Below, one piece after another: positions 8,998 to 19,228 of a stretch of DNA of 64,000 bases; the stretch's first letter is position 1; each line of letters begins with the position of its first letter. The translations under genes and the position numbers were made by a program. A model generated the notes under the pieces. The model searched no databases. It was not told the origin of the DNA and saw only the letters and a list, made by a program, of their open reading frames with translations. The stretch comes from Methyloversatilis sp. RAC08 (GTDB lineage Bacteria; Pseudomonadota; Gammaproteobacteria; Burkholderiales; Rhodocyclaceae): positions 1,116,001-1,180,000 of the forward strand of contig NZ_CP016448.1 in the NCBI RefSeq assembly GCF_001713355.1, read 5' to 3'.

Positions 8998-9816
8998 TCA
9001 TCGGCCCACCACTCCGCCGGTGACACGTTCGATACCGGCGAGGTCACGCCAGGAGCTTACATCTGTCAGCCCTGCGCAGCGCATCAGCGCGCGCACGGCC
9101 GGCGCCTGATCATGACCATGCTCGCACAGCAACCAGCCCCCGGGCGCGATACTTTCCGGCGCGCTGCCGCACAGGCGGCGCAGGTCATCCAACCCGTCGG
9201 CGCCGCCGATGAGCGCCGCTTCAGGTTCGAAGCGCAGATCGCCCTGCGCCAGATGTTCATCGCCCGCCCGAATGTACGGCGGATTTGACACGATGCAGTC
9301 GAATTCGTGCCCGGTCACGCCTTCGAGCCAGTTCGAGGCGATGAAGCCGATTTCAAGGCCCAGTCGCTGCGCGTTGCCACGCGCAATCTGCAGCGCGATG
9401 TCCGACCGGTCGAGCGCCGTCACCTGCGCCTGCGGGCAGTTCGCCTTGATGGCCAGCGCGATCGCGCCGGAGCCGGTGCCGGCGTCGAGCACGCGGGGCG
9501 CATCCAGGGTGCGGATGCGCGCCAGCGCCAGTTCAACCAGCAATTCGGTGTCCGGCCGCGGAATCAGTACGCCGGGTGCAACCGCGAGGTCGAGCCCGAA
9601 GAACTCGCGCCGGCCGACCAGATAGGCCACCGGCTCACCCGATGCGCGCCGCTCCAGCAGCGCATCGAGCGCGACGGCCGACGGTTCCGCCAGCCTCTCG
9701 CGGCCGCGCGCGATCAGCCGGGCGCGGTCGCAGCCGAGAACGTGCGCGGCGAGCACCTGCGCATCCCGGCTGTCGATGCGGGTGCGGGCGTTGCGCAACC
9801 AGTCATCGAGCGTCAT
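8998..9816 (-). CDS. prmC: Peptide-chain-release-factor glutamine N5-methyltransferase PrmC
   Basis: Methylates the glutamine of the GGQ motif in release factors RF1/RF2. The 272-residue protein has an N-terminal helical domain (MTLDDWLRNA; LLERRASGEPVAYLVGRREF), a SAM-binding motif LDAGTGSGAIAL around 110-121 and the catalytic NPPY at 178-181. It lies 38 bases after prfA, which encodes its substrate, so they are almost certainly co-transcribed. The length is normal for the family. Confidence 0.94.
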   Translation of the reverse strand: MTLDDWLRNARTRIDSRDAQVLAAHVLGCDRARLIARGRERLAEPSAVALDALLERRASGEPVAYLVGRREFFGLDLAVAPGVLIPRPDTELLVELALARIRTLDAPRVLDAGTGSGAIALAIKANCPQAQVTALDRSDIALQIARGNAQRLGLEIGFIASNWLEGVTGHEFDCIVSNPPYIRAGDEHLAQGDLRFEPEAALIGGADGLDDLRRLCGSAPESIAPGGWLLCEHGHDQAPAVRALMRCAGLTDVSSWRDLAGIERVTGGVVGR

Positions 9817-9854
9817 CTGAGCCCTTCACCCTGCACGACGCGGCAACAGAACCG

Positions 9855-10940
9855 TCACGCGCCCTCTTCCGCCAGCTGCGCAAGCTGTTCGGCCTGGTGC
9901 TCGTGCGCCAGGGCGTCGAGCAGTTCGGTCAGGTCGCCGTCCATGATGGCGTCGATCTTGTACAGCGTCAGGTTGATACGGTGGTCAGTGATGCGGCCCT
10001 GCGGGAAATTGTAGGTGCGGATGCGCTCCGAGCGGTCGCCGCTGCCAACCAGGCTCTTGCGCGTCGACGCGATCTGGCTGTCGCGCGCGCGCACCTGCGC
10101 GTCGCGGATGCGCGCGGCGAGCACCGCCATCGCCTGCGCCTTGTTGCGGTGCTGGCTGCGGTCGTCCTGACATTCGACGACGATGCCGGTCGGCACATGG
10201 GTGATGCGGACCGCCGAATCGGTCTTGTTGATGTGCTGACCGCCAGCGCCCGACGCGCGGAAGGTGTCGATGCGCAGGTCGGCCGGATTGATGTCGATTT
10301 CCGCCACTTGATCCACCTCTGCCATGACGGCGACCGTGCAGGCCGAAGTGTGGATGCGCCCCTGCGTTTCGGTGACCGGCACGCGCTGCACGCGGTGGCC
10401 GCCGGATTCGAACTTGAGCCGCGAATAGACTCCATCGCCGGACACGCGCGCGATGATTTCTCGGTAACCGCCGAGATCGGATTCGCTTGCCGACACGATC
10501 TCCACCTTCCAGCGACAGCGTTCGGCGTGGCGCGAGTACATGCGGAACAGGTCGGCCGCGAACAGCGCCGATTCGTCGCCGCCGGTGCCGGCGCGGATTT
10601 CCAGGAACACGTTGCGGCCATCGTCCGGATCCTTCGGCAGCAGGGCGCGCTGCAGATCGGCTTCGAGCCGTGCCATGTCACCGGCCGACTGATCGATCTC
10701 CGACTGGGCCAGTTCCTTCATGTCGGGGTCGGTCAGCAGGGAGCGCGCCGCTTCGCCGTCGTCACGCGCCTTGCACCAGGCCTGGTACAGCGCGATCACC
10801 GGCGTCAGTTCGGCATGCTCGCAGGTGAAGCGACGGTAGCGGTCGATGTCCGACGTCACGTCGGGATCGGACAGCGCGGCGTCGAGGTCGGCCAGACGTT
10901 GCGACAGGTGTTCGAGCTTGGCGGCGATGCGCGGTTTCAT
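9855..10940 (-). CDS. prfA: Peptide chain release factor 1
   Basis: RF1 recognises UAA and UAG stop codons and triggers peptide release. The 361-residue protein contains the GGQ tripeptide at 233-235 ([16 protein letters not shown]) and the RF1-type anticodon tripeptide PVT (PxT) near 188-190 in [14 protein letters not shown], which separates it from RF2. The PCRF domain covers the N-terminal half ([11 protein letters not shown]). It follows hemA by about 64 bases and precedes prmC, the classic proteobacterial order. Confidence 0.95.
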   Translation of the reverse strand: MKPRIAAKLEHLSQRLADLDAALSDPDVTSDIDRYRRFTCEHAELTPVIALYQAWCKARDDGEAARSLLTDPDMKELAQSEIDQSAGDMARLEADLQRALLPKDPDDGRNVFLEIRAGTGGDESALFAADLFRMYSRHAERCRWKVEIVSASESDLGGYREIIARVSGDGVYSRLKFESGGHRVQRVPVTETQGRIHTSACTVAVMAEVDQVAEIDINPADLRIDTFRASGAGGQHINKTDSAVRITHVPTGIVVECQDDRSQHRNKAQAMAVLAARIRDAQVRARDSQIASTRKSLVGSGDRSERIRTYNFPQGRITDHRINLTLYKIDAIMDGDLTELLDALAHEHQAEQLAQLAEEGA

Positions 10941-11004
10941 GCGGGACGTTCGGAGAAGGAAGGAGACGCCGGAGAGACCCCGGGGGCAAGACGGACGGGC
11001 GGCG

Positions 11005-12276
11005 CTAGCCTTCGCGGTCGTGCAGCGGGTACAGGCGTTGCACCAGATCCTCGATCTGGCCGCGTGCTTCCGAGGGGGCTTCGTTGAGCAAGCGGGTCGG
11101 GCCGTGCATCAGCTTGTTGGTGAGGTTGCGCGACAGCGTGTCGAGCACGCGGTCAGGCGCTTCGCCGCGGGTCAGGGCACGCAGTGCGCGCTCCAGTTCC
11201 AGCATGCGCATGTCTTCGGCGTGACCACGCAGCGCACGGATGGCCGGCACCGCTTCGCGTGCCTGCACCCACTGCAGGAAGTTGGCGACCCGCGCATCGA
11301 TGATGCCCTGCGCCTCGACCACTGCCGCCTGCCGCGATTCCAGACCGGAATCGACGATCTGCGCGAGATCATCGACGGTGTAGAGGAAAACGTCGTTGAG
11401 CTTGCCAACCTCGCCTTCGATGTCGCGCGGCACGGCCAGGTCGACCATGACGATGGGGCGGTACTTGCGCGCCTTCAGCGCGCGTTCCACCAGCCCGAGA
11501 CCGATGATGGGCAGCGGACTGGCCGTACAGGACAGCACGATGTCGAATTCGGACAGCCGCTCACCGATCTCGTCGAGCTTCACCGCCGCCACCTTCAGGT
11601 CGGCCCGGGTGAAGCGCTGCGCCAGTGTCTGCGCGCGTTCGAGGGTGCGATTGGCGATCACCATGCTGCGCGGCGTACAGCCCGCGAAGTGGGCGGCGCA
11701 CAGTTCCATCATTTCGCCGGCGCCGATGCACAGCACGCGCTGCGACGACAGGCTGCCGAAAATGCGTTCCGACAGATGCACGGCGGCCGCGGCCATCGAC
11801 ACGATGTTGGCGCCGATCGCGGTCGTCGAGCGCACTTCCTTGGCCACCGCAAAGCTGCGCTGGAACAGCTTGTGCAGCAGCGCCCCCAGCGTGCCCGCGT
11901 CTTCGGCGACGCGCACCGCCTGTTTCATCTGGCCGAGTATCTGCGGCTCGCCGAGCACCATGGAGTCGAGACCGCTCGCCACGCGGAACGCATGGCGCAC
12001 CGCCTGGGGCTGCTCCAGCCTGTATACATAGGGTGCGATGTCGGACGGCGCGATGCGGTGGTACTCCGCCATCCAGTCGAGCGCGCTGTCCGGATCGTTG
12101 GTCGCGCAGTACAGCTCGGTGCGATTGCAGGTCGACAGGATGGCCGCTTCCTGCACCGGCCGCCCACGGGTCAGTTCGCCCAGTGCGTCCGGCAGCGCTT
12201 CCGGCAGGAAGGTCATGCGCTCGCGCACCGCAAGTGGAGCGGTGTGGTGATTGAGACCAAGCGCGAACAGGGACAT
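11005..12276 (-). CDS. hemA: Glutamyl-tRNA reductase
   Basis: First committed enzyme of the C5 route to 5-aminolevulinate and tetrapyrroles, reducing Glu-tRNA to glutamate-1-semialdehyde with NADPH. The 423-residue protein has the N-terminal [15 protein letters not shown] and the catalytic Cys50 in [10 protein letters not shown]. The NADPH-binding domain is [13 protein letters not shown] and the C-terminal dimerisation helix is normal. It heads the hemA-prfA-prmC run. A -10-like TATAAT lies about 62 bases upstream of the ATG, placing its promoter in the 117-base gap after the protease gene. Confidence 0.95.
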   Translation of the reverse strand: MSLFALGLNHHTAPLAVRERMTFLPEALPDALGELTRGRPVQEAAILSTCNRTELYCATNDPDSALDWMAEYHRIAPSDIAPYVYRLEQPQAVRHAFRVASGLDSMVLGEPQILGQMKQAVRVAEDAGTLGALLHKLFQRSFAVAKEVRSTTAIGANIVSMAAAAVHLSERIFGSLSSQRVLCIGAGEMMELCAAHFAGCTPRSMVIANRTLERAQTLAQRFTRADLKVAAVKLDEIGERLSEFDIVLSCTASPLPIIGLGLVERALKARKYRPIVMVDLAVPRDIEGEVGKLNDVFLYTVDDLAQIVDSGLESRQAAVVEAQGIIDARVANFLQWVQAREAVPAIRALRGHAEDMRMLELERALRALTRGEAPDRVLDTLSRNLTNKLMHGPTRLLNEAPSEARGQIEDLVQRLYPLHDREG

Positions 12277-12337
12277 GTACGGGGAGCGACGCCTGCGTGA
12301 TTGCCGATGGGTCAGGACGACACCTTCAGGCGCGCAG

Positions 12338-12343
12338 ATTATA
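12338..12343 (-). promoter_or_regulatory. Probable -10 element of the hemA promoter
   Basis: On the minus strand the hexamer TATAAT (preceded by GT) lies about 62 bases upstream of the hemA ATG in a short AT-rich island within GC-rich DNA. The -35 position at 17-base spacing reads TCTGGT, a poor match, so the promoter may be weak or activator-dependent. Confidence 0.5.
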
Positions 12344-12393
12344 ACAGCGGCCGTCGTCGCACCAGACCGGCCACCGTTTGATGTCAGCAGACC

Positions 12394-13155
12394 CTAGCGT
12401 TGCGCGGCAATCATGGCGGCAAGGTGCGATGCCGGGATGGCGTAGGTGATTCCGCTCGGCTGCGCCAGCACGCTTTCCTTGCCGGCCTTGACCAGCACCA
12501 TGTTGATGATGCCGATCACCTCGCCGGTGTCCGGGTCGAACACCGGGCTGCCGCTGTTGCCCGGATAGGCGGTGGCATCGAGCTGAAACACGGGAAAACT
12601 GCCGCGCGCCAGCCGGTTGCGGTTGGGCGCATTCAGCTGGCTCACGTTGTCGACCGGAATCACGATGGGGGTGATGGCCGACACGATGCCGCGATGGGTG
12701 ACCGGGGTGAAGCCCAGCACGCTGCCAATGGGGAAACCGGTGAAGGCGATCGACTGGCCTTCGGCCACTCGCGACGAATCACCCAGCGCAAGCGCTGGCA
12801 GCGGTGCACCCTGGATCTGCAGCAGCGCGAGGTCATGCTCGGGGCTGGACGCCACGATGCGCGCCTCGCGTATCTGCGGCTTGCCATCGACCTGCGCCAG
12901 CACCGACAGGATTTCGAATTTTTCGTCGTCGAGCTTCACGCTCGCCACATGCGCATTGGTCGCGATCAGCGTGCCGTTGCCGACGACGAAACCCGTGCCC
13001 TTCAACTCGAAGGCCGGTGCCCGTGAACGCATCAGCGTGCCGACGACGACGATGGAAGGCTTGATGCGGACAATCGCCTCGCGCAGTGCAGCATGCACCA
13101 GCAGCGGCGACGACAGCAGCGCCGCGCAGGCGAGACGGCGCCGGGCGTCAGCCAC
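12394..13155 (-). CDS. Trypsin-like serine protease (S1C, no PDZ domain), exported
   Basis: Probable periplasmic protease of 253 residues, related to the catalytic domain of DegP/HtrA but lacking a PDZ domain. The N-terminus is hydrophobic (LACAALLSSPLLVHA) and looks like a signal peptide. The catalytic triad is visible: His69 in IATNAHVAS, Asp108 in PEHDLALL and Ser201 in YPGNSGSPVF. Its start overlaps the lytic transglycosylase gene by 8 bases, indicating translational coupling at the end of the prs/tvi operon. A role in quality control or processing of envelope or EPS proteins is plausible but inferred from position. Confidence 0.82.
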   Translation of the reverse strand: MADARRRLACAALLSSPLLVHAALREAIVRIKPSIVVVGTLMRSRAPAFELKGTGFVVGNGTLIATNAHVASVKLDDEKFEILSVLAQVDGKPQIREARIVASSPEHDLALLQIQGAPLPALALGDSSRVAEGQSIAFTGFPIGSVLGFTPVTHRGIVSAITPIVIPVDNVSQLNAPNRNRLARGSFPVFQLDATAYPGNSGSPVFDPDTGEVIGIINMVLVKAGKESVLAQPSGITYAIPASHLAAMIAAQR

Positions 13156-14044
13156 GGCGTGACACGATCTTCGGCAACACCGGTGAAGGCGTGGTGACCC
13201 GATGATCGTAGGGATGGTCCGGCTTGTTGAACAGGCTGCGGATGCGCTTCACGTATTCGCGGGTTTCGCGGTACGGCGGCACGCCCTTGTAGCGGTCGAC
13301 CGCACCTTCTCCGGCGTTGTAGCCGGCGGTCGCCAGTTCGACATCACCTTCGAAGTAGGCCAGCAGCCAGCGCAGATAGGCCAGACCGCCACGGATGTTC
13401 TGCACCGGATCGTAGGCGTCGCGCACATTGAAGCGCTGCGCGGTTTCCGGGATCAGCTGCATCAGGCCCTGGGCGTTCTTCGGCGATCTCGCCTTCGGGT
13501 TGAAATTCGATTCGGTACCGATGACCGCCAGCACCAGATGCGGGTCTATGTCGAAGGTCGGTGCCAGTTCGCGCACGATTTCGATCACCTTGCGCCGGTC
13601 CGGCGTGGTGCCGAAGGCGGCTTCGAGATCGGGGGCGATGCCGGCGACTGCAACCGGCTCGGGTTCCGGCGGGTCGCGCATGCAGTCGGGCAGCTCGCGC
13701 GTCGGCTCACCGGTGAAACGCAGCATGCGCTGCGCGTGCTCGTGACCCTGCCGCGCGGCAAGGTCGAAGAAGGTTGCGGCCAGCGCATCGTCGCGCTCGA
13801 CCCCGCGACCGTTGGCGTACATCCACGCCAGATTGAACTGCGCTTCCGCTTCGCCAAGCTTGGACGCCTGGCAGTACAGGGCTGCCGCGCGCGCCGGGTC
13901 GCGGCTGACGCCTTCGCCGTGTTCGAACAGGCGTGCCTCCGCAAGAAGCGAGCGCGCGGCGGCCTCAGGTTCGAGTGCGAACGCAGGTGCCGCCGCACAC
14001 AGTGCGATGGCAAATGAAAAATTGCGACGCAGCCAGGCGCTCAC
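13148..14044 (-). CDS. Lytic transglycosylase with Sel1-like repeats
   Basis: Peptidoglycan-cleaving SLT-family enzyme, exported by an N-terminal signal (FSFAIALCAAAPAFA). Of 298 residues, about 30-110 form Sel1/TPR-like repeats (EAQFNLAWMYANGRGV), and about 150-270 the SLT domain with the catalytic Glu in GTESNFNPKA followed by AQGLMQLIPETA and the conserved AYNAGEGAV. It begins with GTG two bases after the epimerase gene. SLT proteins are often found in envelope-spanning secretion or EPS loci, where they open the wall for assembly. Confidence 0.86.
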   Translation of the reverse strand: MSAWLRRNFSFAIALCAAAPAFALEPEAAARSLLAEARLFEHGEGVSRDPARAAALYCQASKLGEAEAQFNLAWMYANGRGVERDDALAATFFDLAARQGHEHAQRMLRFTGEPTRELPDCMRDPPEPEPVAVAGIAPDLEAAFGTTPDRRKVIEIVRELAPTFDIDPHLVLAVIGTESNFNPKARSPKNAQGLMQLIPETAQRFNVRDAYDPVQNIRGGLAYLRWLLAYFEGDVELATAGYNAGEGAVDRYKGVPPYRETREYVKRIRSLFNKPDHPYDHRVTTPSPVLPKIVSRRG

Positions 14045-14046
14045 GA

Positions 14047-15102
14047 TCAGGCCGTCGCAACGGGCGCAAAGCGCGCGATGTACCAGTCCATCGCCTCGGC
14101 CAGACCGCGTGTCACGTCGTGACTGGGCACATAGCCCAGCAGCGTCTGCGCGCGGCCGATGTCCGCCAGCGAATGACGCACGTCGCCGGCGCGGAAGTCC
14201 TGATGCTGCGCCCGCGCCTTCGCGATGTCGGGGAAACGCAGGACAAGTTCGGCGCGCATGGCCTCGAACAATTGGTTCAGCGTGGTCTGGCGGTGTGCAG
14301 CCACGTTATAGACGGTGTTGACCGCGTCGGCGCGCGTCGTCAACGCCGCGAGCAGGTTGGCCTGAACCGTGTTGTCGATGTAACAGAAGTCGCGACTGGT
14401 TTCGCCGTCGCCATTGATGTGCACGGTGTCACCCAGCAGCAGCGCACGCGCCCATTTCGGAATCACCGCCGCGTAGGCGCCTTCCGGATCCTGGCGCGCA
14501 CCGAACACGTTGAAATAGCGCAGGCCGACACACTGCAGGCCGTAGCAGCGGCCGAACACGTCTGCGTACAGCTCGTTGACGTATTTGGTGACGGCATACG
14601 GCGACAGCGGACGGCCGATGACGTCTTCCACCTTGGGCAGCGTCGGCGAATCGCCGTAGGTGGAACTGGACGCCGCATAGACGAAGCGCGCCACGCCGGC
14701 ATCGCGCGCCGCCACCAGCATGTTCAGGAAGCCGTTCACGTTCGAATCGTGGGTCGCCAGCGGATCGGCCAGCGAACGCGGCACCGAACCCAGAGCGGCC
14801 TGATGCAGCACGACATCAATGCCGGTACAGACCGCCGCACAGGTGGCCAGATCACGGATGTCGCCGCGCACGAACTCGAGCCGGCCACGCTGCGCAGCCG
14901 TTACGCCAGCCACCACCTCGTCGAGGTTGCGCTGGTGACCGGTCGAGAAGTTGTCGAGCGCCACCACCTTCTGATCCGCCTGCAGCAGCACTTCGACCAG
15001 ATGCGAGCCGATGAAGCCGGCGGCACCGGTCACCAGCCAGCGTCGCGGTTGCGCCGTCAGCGTTGCGACGACGCCTGCCGGGAGTGCGGACAACTGCGTC
15101 AT
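14047..15102 (-). CDS. UDP-N-acetylhexosamine(uronate) 4-epimerase, TviC/WbpP-like
   Basis: Extended short-chain dehydrogenase that interconverts gluco and galacto UDP-sugars. The 351-residue protein has the NAD-binding TGAAGFIG at 25-32, Ser region AASSSTYG near 145-150 and the catalytic YxxxK pair Tyr169/Lys173 in [15 protein letters not shown]. The phrase [14 protein letters not shown] is typical of the WbpP/TviC group. ATG 15102 (MTQLSALP) lies just after the dehydrogenase stop; an in-frame extension to 15180 would overlap that gene and looks unrelated. Together with the TviB-like enzyme it should provide UDP-GalNAcA or a close relative. Which substrate is preferred cannot be told from sequence. 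Confidence 0.86.
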   Translation of the reverse strand: MTQLSALPAGVVATLTAQPRRWLVTGAAGFIGSHLVEVLLQADQKVVALDNFSTGHQRNLDEVVAGVTAAQRGRLEFVRGDIRDLATCAAVCTGIDVVLHQAALGSVPRSLADPLATHDSNVNGFLNMLVAARDAGVARFVYAASSSTYGDSPTLPKVEDVIGRPLSPYAVTKYVNELYADVFGRCYGLQCVGLRYFNVFGARQDPEGAYAAVIPKWARALLLGDTVHINGDGETSRDFCYIDNTVQANLLAALTTRADAVNTVYNVAAHRQTTLNQLFEAMRAELVLRFPDIAKARAQHQDFRAGDVRHSLADIGRAQTLLGYVPSHDVTRGLAEAMDWYIARFAPVATA

Positions 15103-15109
15103 GCCGGAC

Positions 15110-16390
15110 TCACAGACGCCATACCGCGACACCCTGCGCACGCAGCGCTTCGGCATCGAACTGGCACTTGATGTCGGCAACGATGCCGCCCGGCTTCAGC
15201 TTGGACACGAAATCACCCAGCGGGCGGGCCGCAAATTCCTTGTGCGACACGGCGGCCACGATGGCTTCGACCTTCGGCAGCTCGTCCCACGACTTCAACG
15301 ACACGCCGTACTCGTGTTCGGCTTCCTTCGTTTCGGCGACCGGGTCATGCACCAGCACTTCGATGCCATAGGTTTCGAGTTCGCGGATCACGTCGATCAC
15401 GCGCGAATTGCGCAGATCGGGACAATTTTCCTTGAAGGTCAGACCGAGCACGATCGCCCTGGCGCCCTTGACCGACGCACCGCTGCGGATCAGCTGCTTG
15501 ACCGTCTGTTCGGCAACATACTTGCCCATGCCGTCATTGATGCGGCGACCGGCCAGGATGACCTGCGGGTGGTAGCCCAGCATGTCGGCCTTGTGCGTGA
15601 GGTAATACGGATCGACGCCGATGCAGTGACCGCCGACCAGACCTGGCCGGAACGGCAGGAAATTCCACTTGGTGCCGGCAGCACGCAGCACCTCTTCGGT
15701 ATCGATGCCCATCTTGCCGAAAATGATGGCCAGCTCGTTCACGAAGGCGATGTTGAGGTCGCGCTGCGTGTTCTCGATCACCTTGGCCGCTTCAGCCACC
15801 TTGATGCTCGACGCTTCATAGACACCGGCGGTGATGACGCTCTTGTAGAGATCCGACACCTTGCGCAGCGTTTCAGGGCTGTCACCCGACACCACCTTGA
15901 CGATCTTGGTGACCGTACGTTCCTTGTCGCCCGGGTTGATGCGTTCGGGCGAATAGCCGACGTTGAAATCGTGCGGCCACTTGAAGCCGGAAAACTTCTC
16001 GATGACCGGAATGCACATTTCCTCTGTCGCACCCGGATACACGGTCGACTCGAACACCACTGTGGCGCCACGCTTCATGTGGCGACCGCAGGTTTCCGAG
16101 GCGCCCACCAGCGGCGAGAAGTCAGGCTGGTGCGCATCGTCGACCGGCGTCGGCACGGCAACGATGATGAAGTCCGCATCCTTGAGTGCAGCCCCGTCCG
16201 TACTGACCGTCAGCTGCGTCGCAGCGCGCAGATCCTCCGTGCTGACCTCGCCGGTCGGATCATAGAACTCCCGATAGGCCGCAATCTTGGCGGCCGACAT
16301 GTCCACGCCGATGGTCGGCATCTTCTTCCCGAACTCGACCGCCAGCGGCAGCCCCACATAGCCCAGGCCAATCACGGCAACTTTGGTCAT
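15110..16390 (-). CDS. UDP-N-acetyl-D-hexosamine 6-dehydrogenase, TviB/WbpO-like
   Basis: Oxidises UDP-GlcNAc or UDP-GalNAc to the uronic acid with two NAD+, supplying an acidic sugar for the polymer. The 426-residue protein has the Rossmann motif [12 protein letters not shown] at the N-terminus and catalytic Cys256 in [13 protein letters not shown]. It also carries [10 protein letters not shown] and the C-terminal UDP-binding [15 protein letters not shown], which group it with Vi-antigen TviB and WbpO rather than UDP-glucose dehydrogenase. ATG 16390 is used; a TTG five codons upstream is less likely. It is co-directional with prsT (7 nt between its apparent upstream start and the prsT stop) and the epimerase. 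Confidence 0.88.
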   Translation of the reverse strand: MTKVAVIGLGYVGLPLAVEFGKKMPTIGVDMSAAKIAAYREFYDPTGEVSTEDLRAATQLTVSTDGAALKDADFIIVAVPTPVDDAHQPDFSPLVGASETCGRHMKRGATVVFESTVYPGATEEMCIPVIEKFSGFKWPHDFNVGYSPERINPGDKERTVTKIVKVVSGDSPETLRKVSDLYKSVITAGVYEASSIKVAEAAKVIENTQRDLNIAFVNELAIIFGKMGIDTEEVLRAAGTKWNFLPFRPGLVGGHCIGVDPYYLTHKADMLGYHPQVILAGRRINDGMGKYVAEQTVKQLIRSGASVKGARAIVLGLTFKENCPDLRNSRVIDVIRELETYGIEVLVHDPVAETKEAEHEYGVSLKSWDELPKVEAIVAAVSHKEFAARPLGDFVSKLKPGGIVADIKCQFDAEALRAQGVAVWRL

Positions 16391-16412
16391 CGCTCCGTTC
16401 CCCAATCCGCGA

Positions 16413-19217
16413 TCAAAGGTTCTTCATCAGTTCGGACACTTCCGCCGACCGCGCAAACTTGTCACCCAGTGCCACCAGGGGTTCAAGCTCCTTGCGCGCT
16501 TCCGACTTCATGCCTGCCTTGGCCAGCCGCTGCGCGAGATTCAGTCGCAGATCGTGCGCGCCCGGCGCCGCGGCGACGGCCTGTTTCAGCATCGTCAGGC
16601 CTCGTTCTGTCTCACCGCTGTCGAACAGGATGGTGCCGTAGGTGTCAAGTACGGAAGGGTTGTTGGGCGCTACCGCATATGCCCGCTCGGCGTAGCCCTT
16701 CGCTTTGCCGTCGTTACGCTGTGCCGCCAGCCAAGCGAGGTTGTTCAGCACGACCGGATCGTTCGGCACTCGCTTGAGCAGCGCTTCATAACGCTGGCTG
16801 GCCTCGTCATAACGCTTCTGGGACAACGCGTACTCCGCAAGGTAAGCCGGCACAGCATTGTCTTCCGGCTTGTCCTTCAACCAGCCATCCACGACAGCCT
16901 TGGCATCCGCAGCGCCGTTACTCGAACGGAGCAGCGCGCTGTGCAGCCTGATGACGTTGCCGGCGTTGCGCTCACGGGCGAGCGCATCACGGTACGGCTT
17001 TACGGCCGCGTCAGCTTTGCCCGTCCTGGAAAGCACTTCACCTTCCATTGCATAGCCCAGCGCCAGATCGGGATTCTGGCGCTGAATGTCCCGCGTAACC
17101 TTCAGCGCATCGTCGAGCGCACCTCGTTCGAGGTGGATCGCAATCAGCATACTTTGCGCGTCCAGCGACCCGGGCTCCAGCGTCAGCGCCTTGCGTACGT
17201 TCTGCAGCGCTTCCGATTCGCGCTTTGCCACCTGCTGTGTTGCGGCAAGGCGCAGCAGCGGCTGCGCAGTTGCAGGTGATCGCGCAACCAGTTTTTCCCG
17301 CGTCAGGATCGCCGCGTCAGTCTCTCCGGCAAGCGCCTGGGTCGATGCAAGCAATTCGAGCATTTGCGTGTCGTCCGGCATGGCTGCGGCCGCGTCGCTT
17401 GCAGCCACCAGCGCTTTCTTCCGTTCTCCCATTACAGACAGCAGCTCGACGAGCGCCGTGCGGGGCGCAGTCAACTTGGCGTTTGCCTTCACCGCCTGCT
17501 CGAGCAGCGCGAGGGCCTCCGGCGCGCCTTCCCGCGTACGTGCTTTCAAACCCGCCAGCGCAAGCAGCGCATCCGGATGCTGTGGCGACTTCGTCAATAT
17601 GCCGCGAAAGCGGGACTCGGCAGCAGCCGTATCTTTGTCCAGCAGATCGATTCGGGCGAGGTTCGATGCGGCCGGGAAGAATGAAGGTTCTATTTCAAGC
17701 GCCTTTTCGAAGCTCGCGCGGGCCTTGTCGGAGTCCTTCTTCAGCAGATAAGCCGTACCCCTCAGATTCGGCGTCATGGGGTCGCCCGGTTTCTTCTTTT
17801 CCAGTGCATCGATTGCGACGAGCGCCTTGTCCGCATCGCGATTACGCAGATGTGCAACAATCAAGAGAACATCGGGGCGCGTGTCATCCCCCTCTAGGCG
17901 TACTGCATTTTCCAGTGCAGCGATGCCGCCCGTGCGATCTCCTGCAGCCAGGCGGCTCAGGCCCAGTCTGGATTGGGACACCGAGTCATCCGGCTTTAGT
18001 CGGGCTGACACTGCGAAGGCCTTTGCGGCTCGTTCGGTATCCCCTGCCATCAGGAATACCTGACCAGCCAGGGCCTGTACCTCGGCGTTTTCGGGGAGTT
18101 TCTGCAACAGCGGGTCGAGGGTCTGCTGCGCTTTGGCAACACGCCCGGTCTGCAGATATGAACCGATCAAGATCTTGCGGATGAACAGCGAATCGCCGCC
18201 CGCGGCCAACACCTTTTCACCGTGCCGTTCGGCCTGTGCGTGCGACTTCAACTCGAATTCGGTCAGGGCCGCCAGACCAAGTGCCGGAATATAGTCCGGC
18301 GCAAGCGACAGCAGCTTGTTCAGCGTCTGCCGCGCCTCGGAGAACTTGCGTTCCTTGACGAGCAGAAAACTTTCCAGATAGAGCACTTCAGGCGCTTGGG
18401 GAACCGCCTTCTTCAACGCTGCGAGCTCGACCCGGGCTTCGGCGAACTTGTCCTGAATGGAAAGCGTGTGCACAACGATGTAGCGCGCACGAACATTGTT
18501 AGGTTTGATTTCATAGACTTTTCGATAGGACGCCAACGCCTCTTCGAACTGTCCCTTTGCGTTCTTCAGCTCGGCGTCGAGAAACCAGGCATTCTCGTTT
18601 GCCGAATCGGCTGTCATCACGTTATCGAGCAACCGACGTGCGCCGTCGACGTCCTTGGTCACGGCAGCCAGCCTCGCCTTGCCCAGACTGGCGTAGAGAT
18701 GCTGATTGTCGATGGCGATCGCCTGATCGAAACTTGCCGCCGCCGCCTCATTGTTTCGGGTTGCCATGTACGCATAGCCGAGCGCCGCCTTCAGATCGGC
18801 TTCAGACTGCGGCGTGGGCATTTTCGTCGAAGCAAAATTCGAAATGACATCGACGAAGCTTCCGCTTTCCACCATGGCACGCGCCAGCAAGGGAACGACC
18901 TCGCCCTCGTCGTGATTCAGGTCGCGGGCGCGCTGCAGTTCCTTGATCGCCGAAGGCATGTCGCCGAGTTTGAAATTGACGCGCCCGAGCTCGTAGCGCG
19001 CCGCGGCGTTGCTGGCGTCCTGCTGCAAGGCGTTCTTGAGCTGGATGGAAGCCGTCTGATAATCATTGCGTGAAATGGCGGCACGCGCTTCGGCAACGAG
19101 TTCCGCGGGCGGCAGGTTCCGGTCGCATGCAGCAAGCAGCGCAACGCAACACAAGGCGGCCGCAAGGCGGCTCACCGGAATGCGTTCACGCGGTAGAAAT
19201 CGATTCAAGACAGACAC
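16413..19217 (-). CDS. prsT: PrsT: PEP-CTERM-system TPR-repeat lipoprotein
   Basis: Large TPR lipoprotein of 934 residues typical of exosortase-A EPS loci. The signal peptide ends in a lipobox LLAAC with the acylated Cys at 31, so it is anchored to a membrane facing the periplasm. The rest is almost entirely 34-residue TPR helices (for example AARYELGRVNFKLGDMPSAI and PNNPSVLDTYGTILFDSGE), with a C-terminal LNLAQRLAKAGMKSEARKEL repeat. Position directly after prsK-prsR and before nucleotide-sugar genes matches the known prsT context. A scaffold role for the EPS assembly complex is a family inference; no catalytic motif is seen. Confidence 0.9.
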   Translation of the reverse strand: MSVLNRFLPRERIPVSRLAAALCCVALLAACDRNLPPAELVAEARAAISRNDYQTASIQLKNALQQDASNAAARYELGRVNFKLGDMPSAIKELQRARDLNHDEGEVVPLLARAMVESGSFVDVISNFASTKMPTPQSEADLKAALGYAYMATRNNEAAAASFDQAIAIDNQHLYASLGKARLAAVTKDVDGARRLLDNVMTADSANENAWFLDAELKNAKGQFEEALASYRKVYEIKPNNVRARYIVVHTLSIQDKFAEARVELAALKKAVPQAPEVLYLESFLLVKERKFSEARQTLNKLLSLAPDYIPALGLAALTEFELKSHAQAERHGEKVLAAGGDSLFIRKILIGSYLQTGRVAKAQQTLDPLLQKLPENAEVQALAGQVFLMAGDTERAAKAFAVSARLKPDDSVSQSRLGLSRLAAGDRTGGIAALENAVRLEGDDTRPDVLLIVAHLRNRDADKALVAIDALEKKKPGDPMTPNLRGTAYLLKKDSDKARASFEKALEIEPSFFPAASNLARIDLLDKDTAAAESRFRGILTKSPQHPDALLALAGLKARTREGAPEALALLEQAVKANAKLTAPRTALVELLSVMGERKKALVAASDAAAAMPDDTQMLELLASTQALAGETDAAILTREKLVARSPATAQPLLRLAATQQVAKRESEALQNVRKALTLEPGSLDAQSMLIAIHLERGALDDALKVTRDIQRQNPDLALGYAMEGEVLSRTGKADAAVKPYRDALARERNAGNVIRLHSALLRSSNGAADAKAVVDGWLKDKPEDNAVPAYLAEYALSQKRYDEASQRYEALLKRVPNDPVVLNNLAWLAAQRNDGKAKGYAERAYAVAPNNPSVLDTYGTILFDSGETERGLTMLKQAVAAAPGAHDLRLNLAQRLAKAGMKSEARKELEPLVALGDKFARSAEVSELMKNL

Positions 19218-19228
19218 TCCTCGCGCTT

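Noticed and set aside
9307-12300. Long plus-strand frames opposite prmC, prfA and hemA
   Set aside because: All overlap well-conserved housekeeping genes on the other strand and show shadow composition.
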